Source: Janthinobacterium sp. BJB426 (GTDB lineage Bacteria > Pseudomonadota > Gammaproteobacteria > Burkholderiales > Burkholderiaceae_D). Taken from it: 64,000 nucleotides of DNA. A model generated the notes under the pieces. That model was not told where the DNA came from, searched no databases, and worked only from the letters and a program-made list of their open reading frames with translations. Location of the stretch: NCBI RefSeq assembly GCF_002735705.1, contig NZ_PDZL01000018.1, positions 1 through 64,000 on the forward strand, read 5' to 3'. Below, one piece after another: positions 1-8,701 of this stretch (position 1 is its first letter; every line of letters starts with the position of its first letter). The position numbers were made by a program, and so were the translations under genes.

Positions 1-49
1 GAAAGCTGTGTTTGCCGAGATCGATGCCGATGAGCGTAACGTTTTCCAT
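1..49 (-). CDS. IS110-family transposase, N-terminal 16 codons only (runs off left edge)
   Basis: The first codons read MENVTLIGIDLGKHSF, the typical opening of IS110-family DEDD transposases; GIDLGKH includes the first catalytic Asp of the RuvC-like fold. A strong ribosome binding site (GAAGGAGG) lies just upstream of the ATG at 49. The rest of the gene is outside the window, so intactness cannot be judged. In known IS110 relatives non-coding DNA beside the transposase encodes a bridge RNA that guides insertion; whether positions 50-160 contain one is unknown. Confidence 0.8.
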   Translation of the reverse strand, partial: MENVTLIGIDLGKHSF

Positions 50-73
50 GATGGCCTCCTTCAGAAATGAAAA

Positions 74-103
74 CACCCTATAAGTTTAGTAACTTATAGG
101 GTG
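74..103. repeat. 13-bp perfect inverted repeat upstream of the IS110 transposase
   Basis: The arms CACCCTATAAGTT (74-86) and AACTTATAGGGTG (91-103) are perfectly complementary around a 4-nt loop, 25 nt upstream of the transposase start. There is no T-run, so it is not a clear terminator. It could be a sub-terminal repeat or RNA stem of the insertion element, or a terminator-like barrier against outside transcription. Confidence 0.6.
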
Positions 104-159
104 GAGGGTGACCATCTCATTAGCCGCTGTCTGCGGCCGTTGTTTGCGTGATGTATCAC

Positions 160-564
160 TCAGACGAAAGGGTAGTAGATGAATTTCTTAAAGTATTCGA
201 TGGACTCCTCTGGGCATTCGGGAGCTGTGTTTTTGGGTTCGGTTACCAGATGCGGTGGAAGCAGGCTGCTGATTAAGTGATATTGCGGGTCATTTTCTCC
301 GCCAGAAAGCTTTGCCAGCATAAGCCCACCAAGAAGGCTGCCGACGAAGGCTCGTTCTTTGATGCTATTGCCGAACTTGTGACCTAAGAAGGTTTCTTGT
401 TCATTCGATGGCTCAAGTCCATCGATGCCCATCGCATGCAGGGCGCAGCCCAGTTGGTGGCCCTTCGAGGTAGCAAATACTTCTTTTTCATTGACGTACA
501 CGTTCGCGACCAAAGCGTTCTTAGAGTTTCGGGACATGCCCAGTTTGATTTGATTTGGGTTCAT
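160..564 (-). CDS. Hypothetical protein, 134 aa
   Basis: I do not recognise this family. The protein is soluble, with no signal peptide or membrane segment. It has a Gly/Leu-rich stretch (SLLGGLMLAKLSGGE, about residues 76-90) and an aromatic C-terminus (YFKKFIYYPFV). The ATG at 564 is preceded by a weak purine-rich GGAAC. It lies next to the IS110 start and may be partly disrupted at its 3' end by the element. An overlapping plus-strand frame (397-705) looks less protein-like. Confidence 0.45.
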   Translation of the reverse strand: MNPNQIKLGMSRNSKNALVANVYVNEKEVFATSKGHQLGCALHAMGIDGLEPSNEQETFLGHKFGNSIKERAFVGSLLGGLMLAKLSGGENDPQYHLISSLLPPHLVTEPKNTAPECPEESIEYFKKFIYYPFV

Positions 565-1060
565 ATTGTTGTTCCTTTGTTTGTTCTTAAATTTTTTGGT
601 AATGGGGTGCCGCAGGCGTTGGCCAAGTGGGAGGCGAACGCAAAGCGTAGAGGTGTAACGCGCGCCGATTCGGCTAGCGGTTTGCGTTACGTCTTAAATT
701 GTTAAAGAAGCAATAATTGGATTGATTTTTAAGCCAAGCGGAGCCGTAGGCTCTCTCTAAAAAAGGCTCGAATGTCGCGGAGAGAAAGGACTCTCCGGAA
801 GGTGAATTTTGTGACGCAATACTACTAATGCCACTAAACCTACTAGCACTACCAACGCTGCCGGTACTGCTTTACTGCTAACTACATTCTCAGAACTGCA
901 CTGAGGAATTTATGATGCCATACGGCAAGTTTGATGTCAACACTGTTTGTTTGCTCAGGAAGCATAGTTGATAGGTTGTAATTTTTTCATCCAAAGAGTA
1001 TCGTCGACAATTACCTTTAGCTGCCCGTCGAGTATCCGCTCAGGGCACCGACCTTCGCAG
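565..1060. other. Intergenic region, no convincing gene
   Basis: About 500 bases between the divergent 134-aa gene and the Avs-like gene. I see a short imperfect hairpin around 780-800 (GGAGAG...CTCTCC) and no protein-like frame. The Avs-like gene's promoter must lie here, but I could not find a convincing -35/-10 pair. Confidence 0.5.
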
Positions 1061-4000
1061 ATGAATAAAGTCAAGACCTCCGCAATTCCTTACACTGGCT
1101 ACAACTATCAGACGTACCAAGGCATCTATTGGTTAGTCGACTGGCTTGCGAACCCTTCTCGATTTTTGAGGATGCGGTTCGAGTGTAATGACAAAGATTC
1201 GGCGCCGCAGGGTCTGGACGACATTGTGGCTTGGCGCAGTGATGGGAAGCTAGATTACGCTCAGGTGAAATTCACAGTAAATAGCGACGACCACAAATTA
1301 TCGTGGGACTGGCTTCTTGTCCTGCCATCGACAAAGATACCTAGGTCGTTGATGATGAAGTGGGCCGACGCTCTGAACTCCGTAGACCCGACGAACGTTG
1401 GCCGAGTTCGGCTAATCACCAACCGGGAGCCGGACGAAGAGTTCGGGAGATGCCTTGAAGGCGCAAAAGTTGATTTCGATGCGCTGTCAGCGGAACGCCA
1501 GCGAGAGGTCGTGTCTCAACTCGGTGATGAGTCCGCAGCGCGCCGGATTTTCGACGCTCTTGAGATTGAGCACAGCAACATAGACTACTTGGCACTACCT
1601 GGAATATTGAGGGGCGAGCTAATTCGGCAGGGGTATGACGAAGGCTCTTTTCATAGGCTATTTCACGAGTCCTCCTTATGGGCTACGCATGAAAATTTAC
1701 CTGCTCCTAATGGGGACATTACGCTAGATGTAGTGCGGTCAGTATTGTCCACTCTTCGTCCGGAGCCAATTTCGCAGGAGTTTGAGGTCCCGACCGGATA
1801 CCGACCTCCGGATGCCACGTTCCATAGCGACCTGCTCGACAAGCTCTCCAAGTCCGATAGTGACGAAAACCTTCATGTGCTTTGGGGCGCACCAGGTCGT
1901 GGCAAGAGCACCTACCTCAGCTACCTGACGCACACATTGGATGAGAAGGCTATCCCCGTAATACGGCATCATTATTTTTTGTCGACGACAGATAGGTCAA
2001 CTGACCGGATGCGGTTGTACGCGGTTGCTAATTCGCTGCTCGCACAGATAGCTCACCTTCGCGATTCAGGCCATGCAAGTACCCGTCATGAGGAGTTGCG
2101 GCGTGAAATCAACGAGTGCGCTGAGGAGTTTCGAAAACTCGGTGTCCCCTTGGTCATCATTATCGATGGTCTCGACCATGTATGGCGACGCCAGAAAGAC
2201 GTGCGACCATTAAACGAGCTCTTCGAACAGCTAATTCCGGTTCCCGCTAACACTCATTTGATTATTGGCACGCAACCTGTTGTTGACGAGCAGTTGCCAT
2301 CGAGGTTGTTGGCATCGTGGTCGAGGGACAAGTGGAGCGAATTGCCTCTGATGTCTGTCGAGTCTATCCTGGCATATGTGGTTTCACTGGTTCGGTCTCG
2401 CAGGTGGATGCGCAGTAAAAACATCAGACAGTCTGAGGAGTTGCGCGCTTGTAGTGTCGCATTACACATGCGTACAGGAGGTCACCCGCTTCACCTCATT
2501 TTTTCGGTTGAGGATTTGCTTCGGAGGAGCAATCCGCCTCGTGAGTATCTCATTCCAAATTTGCCAGCTTGTCCTGACAATGACATTCGGAAGTACTATG
2601 AAGAACTTTGGTTGAAGCTCAGCAGGCCTCAGCAGGATTCCCTACATTTGATTTGTGAGCTGCCCTTCTATTGGCCAGTAGACGCATTCGTGGTGATTTC
2701 AAACAACCATGCAGTGGTAAGCACCGATGGCATCACGCACCTCTTGTTCGAGTGTGCGGTGGGCTATCGACCGTTTCATGAGAGCTTGGCAGTTTTTGTT
2801 ACAGGCAAGACGGAGCACAATGAACGAATTGCGAGGCTTTTGCCTAAAGTTGAGGAATGGCTTGCGTCTTCGGCGCCAGCAGTCATTCGCAACAGTTGGC
2901 TCTACTCGCTGCGAGCCAAGCGAGGGGACCATGCCCAGCTAGCGCAGACGTTAAGTCGCGAGTGGGTCTTGGAACGCCTTGTTGAAGGTTACCCAGCGGC
3001 CACCATCGAGCGTCTGCTTCGAGAGGCCGAGCAGTACATGTTCGACGATGGCGAGCTTGCGGAAGCTTACCGGCTAAGGTCCATCAAGCATCGGGTAAAT
3101 CAAGGCCCTCAATTTCAAATAAATGATATGCAGCTGCTCCGTGCAATGTGCTGGGCAGTCTCTGTTGACGAGAGTCTTCACAATGAGATAATCGCAAATG
3201 CGGCCCTGATTTCACCGATGCACCAGGGTAGCCTAAGTCTTGCGTTGAGTTTTAACCAAGACCCGCGTGCGAGCAAAATGGCAAGGCGTGCCATCAATAG
3301 ATTTCAATCCGAGTATCGGTTCAAGAACGGGCAACACAGTTCACAGGCCGACCAAGACTTCCAGTTTCTTATTGAGCGTTTAGCCGCGTCCGGCGCTCTC
3401 AGGATTGAATATTTCACTGAGCCTGAGGTTCTGGATAATGAGTCTAGCGAACTCCTATCGGCAGTATTGAGAGGACTCGTTCAGGCCTTGGACTTAAGCG
3501 CACTGTTCACCCTTCACGGCCACGCATCAACGCGAGAGGCTGCTGAACTTATCGAAAGGTCGATATTGGAAGTCGCAGTTGAGACTTCAGCAAACCTTTC
3601 GGCGTGGCCCGAGAGCCGTCTGTTTTGGGCTAGCGAGATAGCAGTTCTTCATCTAGCACTGGAAGAGAGGGGATGCAACCGAATCTTTAACCGAGATGCG
3701 CTTCCAAACGCACCCACAGATTGGAAAGATAACGTGCAGTTCGAGGATGGGTTTGGTGGCCTGCTCATTTACTCATTCTTCACCTCGCTCGCTCTTCACC
3801 TACTTCCGACGGTGACAGTCAGCGTTTTGTCTCCATCAGGTTCGCACGGCGACCATGAGATGCTGAGATTTCAGTCGATGATAGAGCGGGCAGCTCAGGC
3901 CGCAGCGGCTATCTTGAAGTCTGGGGGACGCTTAGATTATGAGTTTATCTTCGAGTGGACCAAGCATGTCCCCATCTTTTTGGGACGAGACTATAAGAGC

Positions 4001-6844
4001 ATGGAGCGCTATCAGCGAGTTAAGCGAGCACTCCATGAAATCGCAATGAAGCTTCAGGTATTTTGTATGGCACGAGGTGTCACCGGACTGATTTCTCTGC
4101 GTTCGATTTCACGCGCGAAAGAGAGCCAACACTTTTCTGTTGACCGTCTCATGGCAGACGCGGCGGACGTGCACATCCGGTTGCTTGAGCCAGAGTTATT
4201 GGGTGACGTAGTTAGTTCCCAGCTTGCGAATGTCCAATCAGCTAGTCAGGAAATTGGGGAAATGATTGAGGGCCTAATGGAGCTTGCGCAGCTGTGTTTT
4301 ATTCAGCGTAGTCGGGACGACGTTCGGAAACTTTGTCACAGAATTTGGGAGCTTGTGCTTGGATACGGGAAACATAAAGACCCCTCGATATTGGAGCTGC
4401 TGAAGGCCATTGAGTACATGGCGTTTGCAGATAAGGGGTTCGCGGCTGAGCAGCTCTTGTCAGTGTCGGGGGTGACCGAAAAAGTCACGACCTTCACCGA
4501 TGGCGATGAGACTAATAATGTTCATCGATACGTTGCTGAAGCGTTGCGTGAAGCTAGTCCACCGTTGTTGGCGGAAAAATATAGGTACCATCTGGAGCGA
4601 GGGGATTGGTACGAAGCGCAAGAAACGATTCGCGAGGGCTTGAAAAATATCGACAGCGAGTCTCCGTTTACTGCGGCGCTGGCACGTACTGGTTTGACTG
4701 AAAATGAGATGCCAAGGTCTTGGTGGGCGCAAAAGGATGGACAGGTACCTCATCCTATTTATCGAGCGTCGCTAGATTTTCTTGGTATCGACGTGACCAT
4801 CGAAAAGGCAGATAACTACACGTCTTCTGAGAGTAAAAAATTTGATGGGGACTTTAAGCAATATCCTCCGCTGGAATTTTCGAAGCTCTTGAATGATATG
4901 CGTGAGTCGGGGCATTACTTTGAACGCGAAAGCCTGAAGTCCTGGTATCAGTACTGGATGAAGGCGGACCATATCAATCTGGTGAATTCCCTCCATAAAT
5001 ATGTCAATCAAGATGACTACGATGCGGATGTGCGGTATGTGCTTGACCAGTTGTTCGACAGTACGTGGAATTTGTTCGGACCCGATAAGGCATTCCGTAT
5101 CGCGGTTTTGGCTCATGTGGAAAATGGAGGGTGGTCAAACTGGGCGATGACCGAGTCACCTGAAGTGTCCAGAATGCGATTGAAGAAAGTGGCCGAGACG
5201 TATCCGGACCGGGCTCTAGAATTCGTTGCTGATAGCTGTACTAGGCATGAAAAAATGTTCAGGGAAGTTGTAGTTCCAAGCTATACGATTCCTGGTGCTC
5301 ATTTGATTTATTTCTTGGTACACGCGAAGAAAATTGATTTGGCAAAGTCGTATTTGGCGCGCATGGTAGCAAGCTTGGGTGACGAGACGAAGATGTTTAC
5401 TTTGCCTCGACCAAAGTGGTCCCTTGCTTTGCCCGCGTCAGATGCGGAGCTTCCATTGCAGCTTCTCGTCGCGCGCTTAAAATCATGCGTTGGAACGACT
5501 CGACTTTGGGCCATACAGGAACTTATTGGGCTTCTCGTGTCCGATAAGACACGAATTGTCGTAGAGGCAGAACTGCACGCCCATATGAAAACTATTAAGC
5601 TCGACACAGAGCTTATCGAGTTTCTAGGATTGTTCTGCTCGGCTCGAGTCGAAGGCTTCAAATTCTCACGAGAATTTGATGTTGGCGACGTTGGAGCAAC
5701 CTTGAGTGAAGAGTACTGCGACATGCTGGAATTCCGCTACGCGCGCTGCTCAGCTCTCGTTGCGCCTCTGGGGTTTCGCGTTAGTCGTGATTTCTTTAAG
5801 GTAGATGGTCTTCCTGGGGCAATTTTTGCTGACTTAAAGCGCCTTCAAAATGCGATTCCATTCCCTGTAATACATCAGGCGAATTTTGAAGCTATGCGCC
5901 TCGCAGAGGTAGTTTACTATGACACTAGTGTTCAGTTCTATATCGGAGCAGAACAAGGGCAGATGAGTGGCTCGATGCTAACAAGCGCAACTCAGGTTGC
6001 TAGAACCGCATATTTGCGCGCGCTCTCTGTCGCCTGCCAAGTAGGCGGATTTCCTGACGAGAAATCACTCGATTGGAGTCGATGTGCGATTCCGCTTGCT
6101 CCCTTATTCATGGGAATAAAGCCAAGCAAGCCTGATTTTTGGTCAGATGTCCTAGGGATGTTTTCTCAAAATGAATCGCTCGTTCCTAGGAAAATTTTCG
6201 AAGAAATCGTTGCTCTGGCCGGTACTGCCCAACTGGTGCTTGGAGCGCTAAACGTGCCAATTCATGTATCGGAGAACGAGTTTGTTTTAATCGAGATTAC
6301 CCTCTGCGCTTACCAACCCGAAATAGATTTTGATGAGGTACTTAATCACCTACCATCCGATAGTGAGTTCAGCCAATTGCTTGTGGCGAATCTCCTCACC
6401 GATGAAGGTTTTTATCGTTGCGACCGTCGTCCTAAGGTTGTATCAGAAGCTCGTACGAGAAGACTTGCGGCCTCTTTCATGGTAATCCCATACGCGTACC
6501 TACATCGCGAGGTTTTTCAGCGAGGTGTCTATTTACCTGTTTCCTATGATGAGGAAGAAGAGTTTTTTGTTATCCCCGAAGATGGTGGGCTTTCGATAGT
6601 CTCCGCTGATGGTCACCTCGGGGACGTTTCGTACTGGAATACTGAGTGGTCCCCTGCCTACTGGAGCCTGAAGGGGCCTGGCTGCGGCACAGTGCTGACG
6701 CTTCAACGCGATGCTTTGCATTCACTGGTTCGTCATGGAGAACTGCTTGGCCACCACTGTACCCTCACTAGATATCGAAGAGACTACAGCCATAGCGAAT
6801 TCGAAGAGAGTTCACGAGATGAGTATTTTTTGAAGTTGGTCTAG
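1061..6844 (+). CDS. Avs-like STAND NTPase with N-terminal Cap4/DUF4297-type nuclease, 1927 aa
   Basis: Predicted anti-phage sensor-effector of the Avs type: a phage protein is sensed by a large C-terminal region, the STAND ATPase oligomerises, and an N-terminal nuclease is unleashed on DNA. Residues 10-75 carry the Cap4/DUF4297 pattern: GYNYQ near the start, E41, L-D-D-I-V at 52-56, and Q-V-K at 68-70 (PD-(D/E)XK core). Walker A is GAPGRGKST (276-284) and Walker B is LVIIIDGLDHVW with D369. The remaining ~1500 residues are helical-repeat-like, the usual sensor layout, and no second enzyme is visible. The frame extends upstream to a TTG at 968 with AGGAAG before it, but the extra 31 residues look non-coding, so ATG 1061 was chosen. 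The gene stands alone. Sensor specificity (terminase, portal or other) cannot be read by eye. Confidence 0.8.
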   Translation: MNKVKTSAIPYTGYNYQTYQGIYWLVDWLANPSRFLRMRFECNDKDSAPQGLDDIVAWRSDGKLDYAQVKFTVNSDDHKLSWDWLLVLPSTKIPRSLMMKWADALNSVDPTNVGRVRLITNREPDEEFGRCLEGAKVDFDALSAERQREVVSQLGDESAARRIFDALEIEHSNIDYLALPGILRGELIRQGYDEGSFHRLFHESSLWATHENLPAPNGDITLDVVRSVLSTLRPEPISQEFEVPTGYRPPDATFHSDLLDKLSKSDSDENLHVLWGAPGRGKSTYLSYLTHTLDEKAIPVIRHHYFLSTTDRSTDRMRLYAVANSLLAQIAHLRDSGHASTRHEELRREINECAEEFRKLGVPLVIIIDGLDHVWRRQKDVRPLNELFEQLIPVPANTHLIIGTQPVVDEQLPSRLLASWSRDKWSELPLMSVESILAYVVSLVRSRRWMRSKNIRQSEELRACSVALHMRTGGHPLHLIFSVEDLLRRSNPPREYLIPNLPACPDNDIRKYYEELWLKLSRPQQDSLHLICELPFYWPVDAFVVISNNHAVVSTDGITHLLFECAVGYRPFHESLAVFVTGKTEHNERIARLLPKVEEWLASSAPAVIRNSWLYSLRAKRGDHAQLAQTLSREWVLERLVEGYPAATIERLLREAEQYMFDDGELAEAYRLRSIKHRVNQGPQFQINDMQLLRAMCWAVSVDESLHNEIIANAALISPMHQGSLSLALSFNQDPRASKMARRAINRFQSEYRFKNGQHSSQADQDFQFLIERLAASGALRIEYFTEPEVLDNESSELLSAVLRGLVQALDLSALFTLHGHASTREAAELIERSILEVAVETSANLSAWPESRLFWASEIAVLHLALEERGCNRIFNRDALPNAPTDWKDNVQFEDGFGGLLIYSFFTSLALHLLPTVTVSVLSPSGSHGDHEMLRFQSMIERAAQAAAAILKSGGRLDYEFIFEWTKHVPIFLGRDYKSMERYQRVKRALHEIAMKLQVFCMARGVTGLISLRSISRAKESQHFSVDRLMADAADVHIRLLEPELLGDVVSSQLANVQSASQEIGEMIEGLMELAQLCFIQRSRDDVRKLCHRIWELVLGYGKHKDPSILELLKAIEYMAFADKGFAAEQLLSVSGVTEKVTTFTDGDETNNVHRYVAEALREASPPLLAEKYRYHLERGDWYEAQETIREGLKNIDSESPFTAALARTGLTENEMPRSWWAQKDGQVPHPIYRASLDFLGIDVTIEKADNYTSSESKKFDGDFKQYPPLEFSKLLNDMRESGHYFERESLKSWYQYWMKADHINLVNSLHKYVNQDDYDADVRYVLDQLFDSTWNLFGPDKAFRIAVLAHVENGGWSNWAMTESPEVSRMRLKKVAETYPDRALEFVADSCTRHEKMFREVVVPSYTIPGAHLIYFLVHAKKIDLAKSYLARMVASLGDETKMFTLPRPKWSLALPASDAELPLQLLVARLKSCVGTTRLWAIQELIGLLVSDKTRIVVEAELHAHMKTIKLDTELIEFLGLFCSARVEGFKFSREFDVGDVGATLSEEYCDMLEFRYARCSALVAPLGFRVSRDFFKVDGLPGAIFADLKRLQNAIPFPVIHQANFEAMRLAEVVYYDTSVQFYIGAEQGQMSGSMLTSATQVARTAYLRALSVACQVGGFPDEKSLDWSRCAIPLAPLFMGIKPSKPDFWSDVLGMFSQNESLVPRKIFEEIVALAGTAQLVLGALNVPIHVSENEFVLIEITLCAYQPEIDFDEVLNHLPSDSEFSQLLVANLLTDEGFYRCDRRPKVVSEARTRRLAASFMVIPYAYLHREVFQRGVYLPVSYDEEEEFFVIPEDGGLSIVSADGHLGDVSYWNTEWSPAYWSLKGPGCGTVLTLQRDALHSLVRHGELLGHHCTLTRYRRDYSHSEFEESSRDEYFLKLV

Positions 6845-7134
6845 GTATGCTGAGAGTATTATTTTTTCGGGGCGATGAAATTTTCTCTTGGTAGACACTA
6901 CGCTGACGTACATTGAAGCCCGGGAGCGTTTAGCGGAGGGCGAACGCCCTTCAATAATTCTTGGGAACGACTTTTTCAGAGCGTGGAGAAACGACATATT
7001 CAACTACGCGAGAGTATCAGGGCGGCGTTGAGGTTGATGAGGAAGCGGATTCTCAGGAAGTACAAATAGACGCACAAGAGCGCTCAGGTCACGCTGGTGC
7101 TTGCGTTGTTAGGACGACCATTCAAGGAGGAAAT

Positions 7135-7455
7135 ATGGCAGGTTCAATAAATCTACCCAGCGACTGGGTGTGCAACGGGCGTGAGTTGAAGCCCAAGGTT
7201 GGAGCTACTTCTGCTAATACTTGGTTGTTTGACGGCAAGGAGATAAAGCCTAAGGTTAGCGCAACATCAGCTAACACGTGGGTCTGGAACGGAACAGAGC
7301 TCAAGCCAAAGGTTGGGGCAAGCTCTGCGAACACTTGGCTCGTAGATGGGGGTAAAGCAATGCCAAAAGTCGGCCACAACTCCGCCAACACTTTTTCTGT
7401 CGGCACGCTGCCTATATTAGCAGTCGCTGGAAAGTTGGTTCTGCGGCTGTGGTGA
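7135..7455 (+). CDS. Small protein with four tandem 19-residue repeats, 106 aa
   Basis: The ATG at 7135 follows a strong ribosome binding site (AAGGAGGAAAT), so the longer frame from 6961 is rejected. Residues 11-86 are four back-to-back 19-residue repeats with pattern W-x-x-(D/N)-G-x-E-(L/I)-K-P-K-V-G-A-(T/S)-S-A-N-T. The fourth repeat has diverged at its Glu-Leu-Lys positions. A short hydrophobic tail (TLPILAVAGKLVL) follows. Such short Trp/Gly/Asn repeats could form a small closed beta structure with pseudo-fourfold symmetry (inference). Its stop overlaps the start of the HEPN/OST-HTH gene by 7 nt, suggesting translational coupling and a shared job. I cannot name a family or function. Confidence 0.75.
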   Translation: MAGSINLPSDWVCNGRELKPKVGATSANTWLFDGKEIKPKVSATSANTWVWNGTELKPKVGASSANTWLVDGGKAMPKVGHNSANTFSVGTLPILAVAGKLVLRLW

Positions 7456-8351
7456 GTGGCCATCACTTTCGGATGAAGTCAATAGAACTCCTACAGCATG
7501 AAGTCCAGCGTAAGCTAGGACGCTGCATGCTACGGCTGCAGCAATACGAGCGCTCGTTCAAGGCTATGGTTGCGGGCATGGCTGTAGAAGGCCCGGTAAA
7601 GCAATTACAAGCAGCGCAGGACCAGAAACGCGCTAGTATGCGCACCAAGACTTTGGGCACGCTCGTCGGCATGTTCACCGGTGAGCACTTAACTGCGGCA
7701 TTATCTGAAGTCGAGGCTGGACGGGATGATGACGCCTGCTCCGGCGGCCAATTTGTTGATGTCGCTTGGGCCAGCATGCGCTTTAATATCTCGATGTCGC
7801 CTGAGCGCTACGCGCAAACCAAGGATAATCTGGCTGAACTGGTTGCGTTGCGCAATGACCTCATCCATCATTTCCTCGAACGTTTTGACATCTTTGATGA
7901 AAACGGCTGCTGCGCAGCTGCCACCCACCTCGATGCCTGCTACGAGCAAATTGATGTGCATTTTGAACGCCTGAAGGAATGGGCCAGGAGCTTAGCCGAG
8001 ACCCAAGCGCTGGCGTCTTCATTCTTGCAGTCAAAGTCGTTCGAGGATATGTTCGTACACGGCATCAATCCTGACGGTTCAGTGTGCTGGGCGAGGAGCA
8101 CGATAGTCGAATGTTTGCACAAGGCAGAGACGGCTTGCCAGGTAGGCGGTTGGACCTCCCTTGACACCGCGATAGAGTTTATCTCGAAGGAAAATCGAGA
8201 CCAGGTACCGAGCAGATATGGATGCAAGACATGGCGCCAACTCTTGAGGAAGTCAGGGTTGTTCGAACTCCGGAGCATTGGAGGTTCAGTTGGCAATAGA
8301 GGCGAAACTTGGTATCGCATTCGAGCGGCTCCACTCAGAGACGAGAGTTGA
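7449..8351 (+). CDS. HEPN-like RNase candidate with C-terminal OST-HTH/LOTUS domain, 300 aa
   Basis: The N-terminal ~150 residues are helical and contain R135-N-D-L-I-H140, matching the Rx4-6H catalytic motif of HEPN ribonucleases, in the context ELVALRNDLIHHF. Residues ~233-295 (GGWTSLDTAIEFI, then YGCKTWRQLLRKSGLFEL, then WYRIR) match an OST-HTH/LOTUS domain, which in known proteins binds RNA (G-rich or G-quadruplex RNA in some cases). The combination suggests a nucleic-acid-triggered RNase (inference). The GTG at 7449 overlaps the end of the repeat-protein gene; GTG 7452 or ATG 7473 are alternatives, and none has a clear ribosome binding site, in line with coupled translation. C-terminal assignment is firmer than the HEPN call. 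Confidence 0.65.
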   Translation: MVSGHHFRMKSIELLQHEVQRKLGRCMLRLQQYERSFKAMVAGMAVEGPVKQLQAAQDQKRASMRTKTLGTLVGMFTGEHLTAALSEVEAGRDDDACSGGQFVDVAWASMRFNISMSPERYAQTKDNLAELVALRNDLIHHFLERFDIFDENGCCAAATHLDACYEQIDVHFERLKEWARSLAETQALASSFLQSKSFEDMFVHGINPDGSVCWARSTIVECLHKAETACQVGGWTSLDTAIEFISKENRDQVPSRYGCKTWRQLLRKSGLFELRSIGGSVGNRGETWYRIRAAPLRDES

Positions 8352-8412
8352 CCGCCATAGGTTCATCCGCGCCCATGGTACTGACCGATTGTTCGGATTG
8401 CTTATTAATGAT

Positions 8413-8442
8413 ATAAACGATATAAATAATTATATCGTTTAT
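8413..8442. repeat. 13-bp perfect inverted repeat (ATAAACGAT half-site)
   Basis: ATAAACGATATAA (8413-8425) and TTATATCGTTTAT (8430-8442) are perfect inverted arms around ATAA. It sits 60 nt after the HEPN/OST-HTH gene in an AT-rich gap. The core AAACGAT/ATCGTTT recurs in a second palindrome at 37407-37424, so a protein binding site is plausible. The short T-runs do not make a convincing terminator. Confidence 0.6.
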
Positions 8443-8591
8443 GCCGTAAACCGAGAAGTATCGTACAAACCATATAATGCTTCGTACCGTACGAAACATA
8501 GCGGCGCTGCAAAAAATTCCTTGTTGGATGCATTGGCGGAGCGGCGAACCCGCCACCGCTTCGCTGCTGCATCTGGCTACATCGCCAATTG

Positions 8592-8693
8592 GTGAGCAAG
8601 AACGCGTTGTACGAATATGCCGCAGACACCGTTCGCCGTAATAGCCGCTCGTACATTTTCCTTGGCGGTGACGTCTTTAAGTTCTCGCTCTAA
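8592..8693 (+). CDS. Possible 33-aa small ORF or gene remnant
   Basis: A GTG-started frame encodes 33 residues ending YIFLGGDVFKFSL, which reads like genuine protein. The in-frame sequence upstream (proline- and cysteine-rich) does not. There is no ribosome binding site. It may be the 3' tail of a deleted gene. The rest of the 8352-8701 gap holds only the palindrome at 8413-8442. Confidence 0.2.
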   Translation: MSKNALYEYAADTVRRNSRSYIFLGGDVFKFSL

Positions 8694-8701
8694 CTAACTT
8701 T

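Noticed and set aside
397..705. Plus-strand 102-aa frame overlapping the 134-aa minus-strand gene
   Set aside because: Its residue composition and the absence of a ribosome binding site make it a shadow of the minus-strand gene.
968..1060. N-terminal extension of the Avs-like gene from TTG 968
   Set aside because: The 31 extra residues are Ser/Cys-rich and unlike the conserved Cap4 start; ATG 1061 directly precedes the domain, although AGGAAG before the TTG leaves some doubt.
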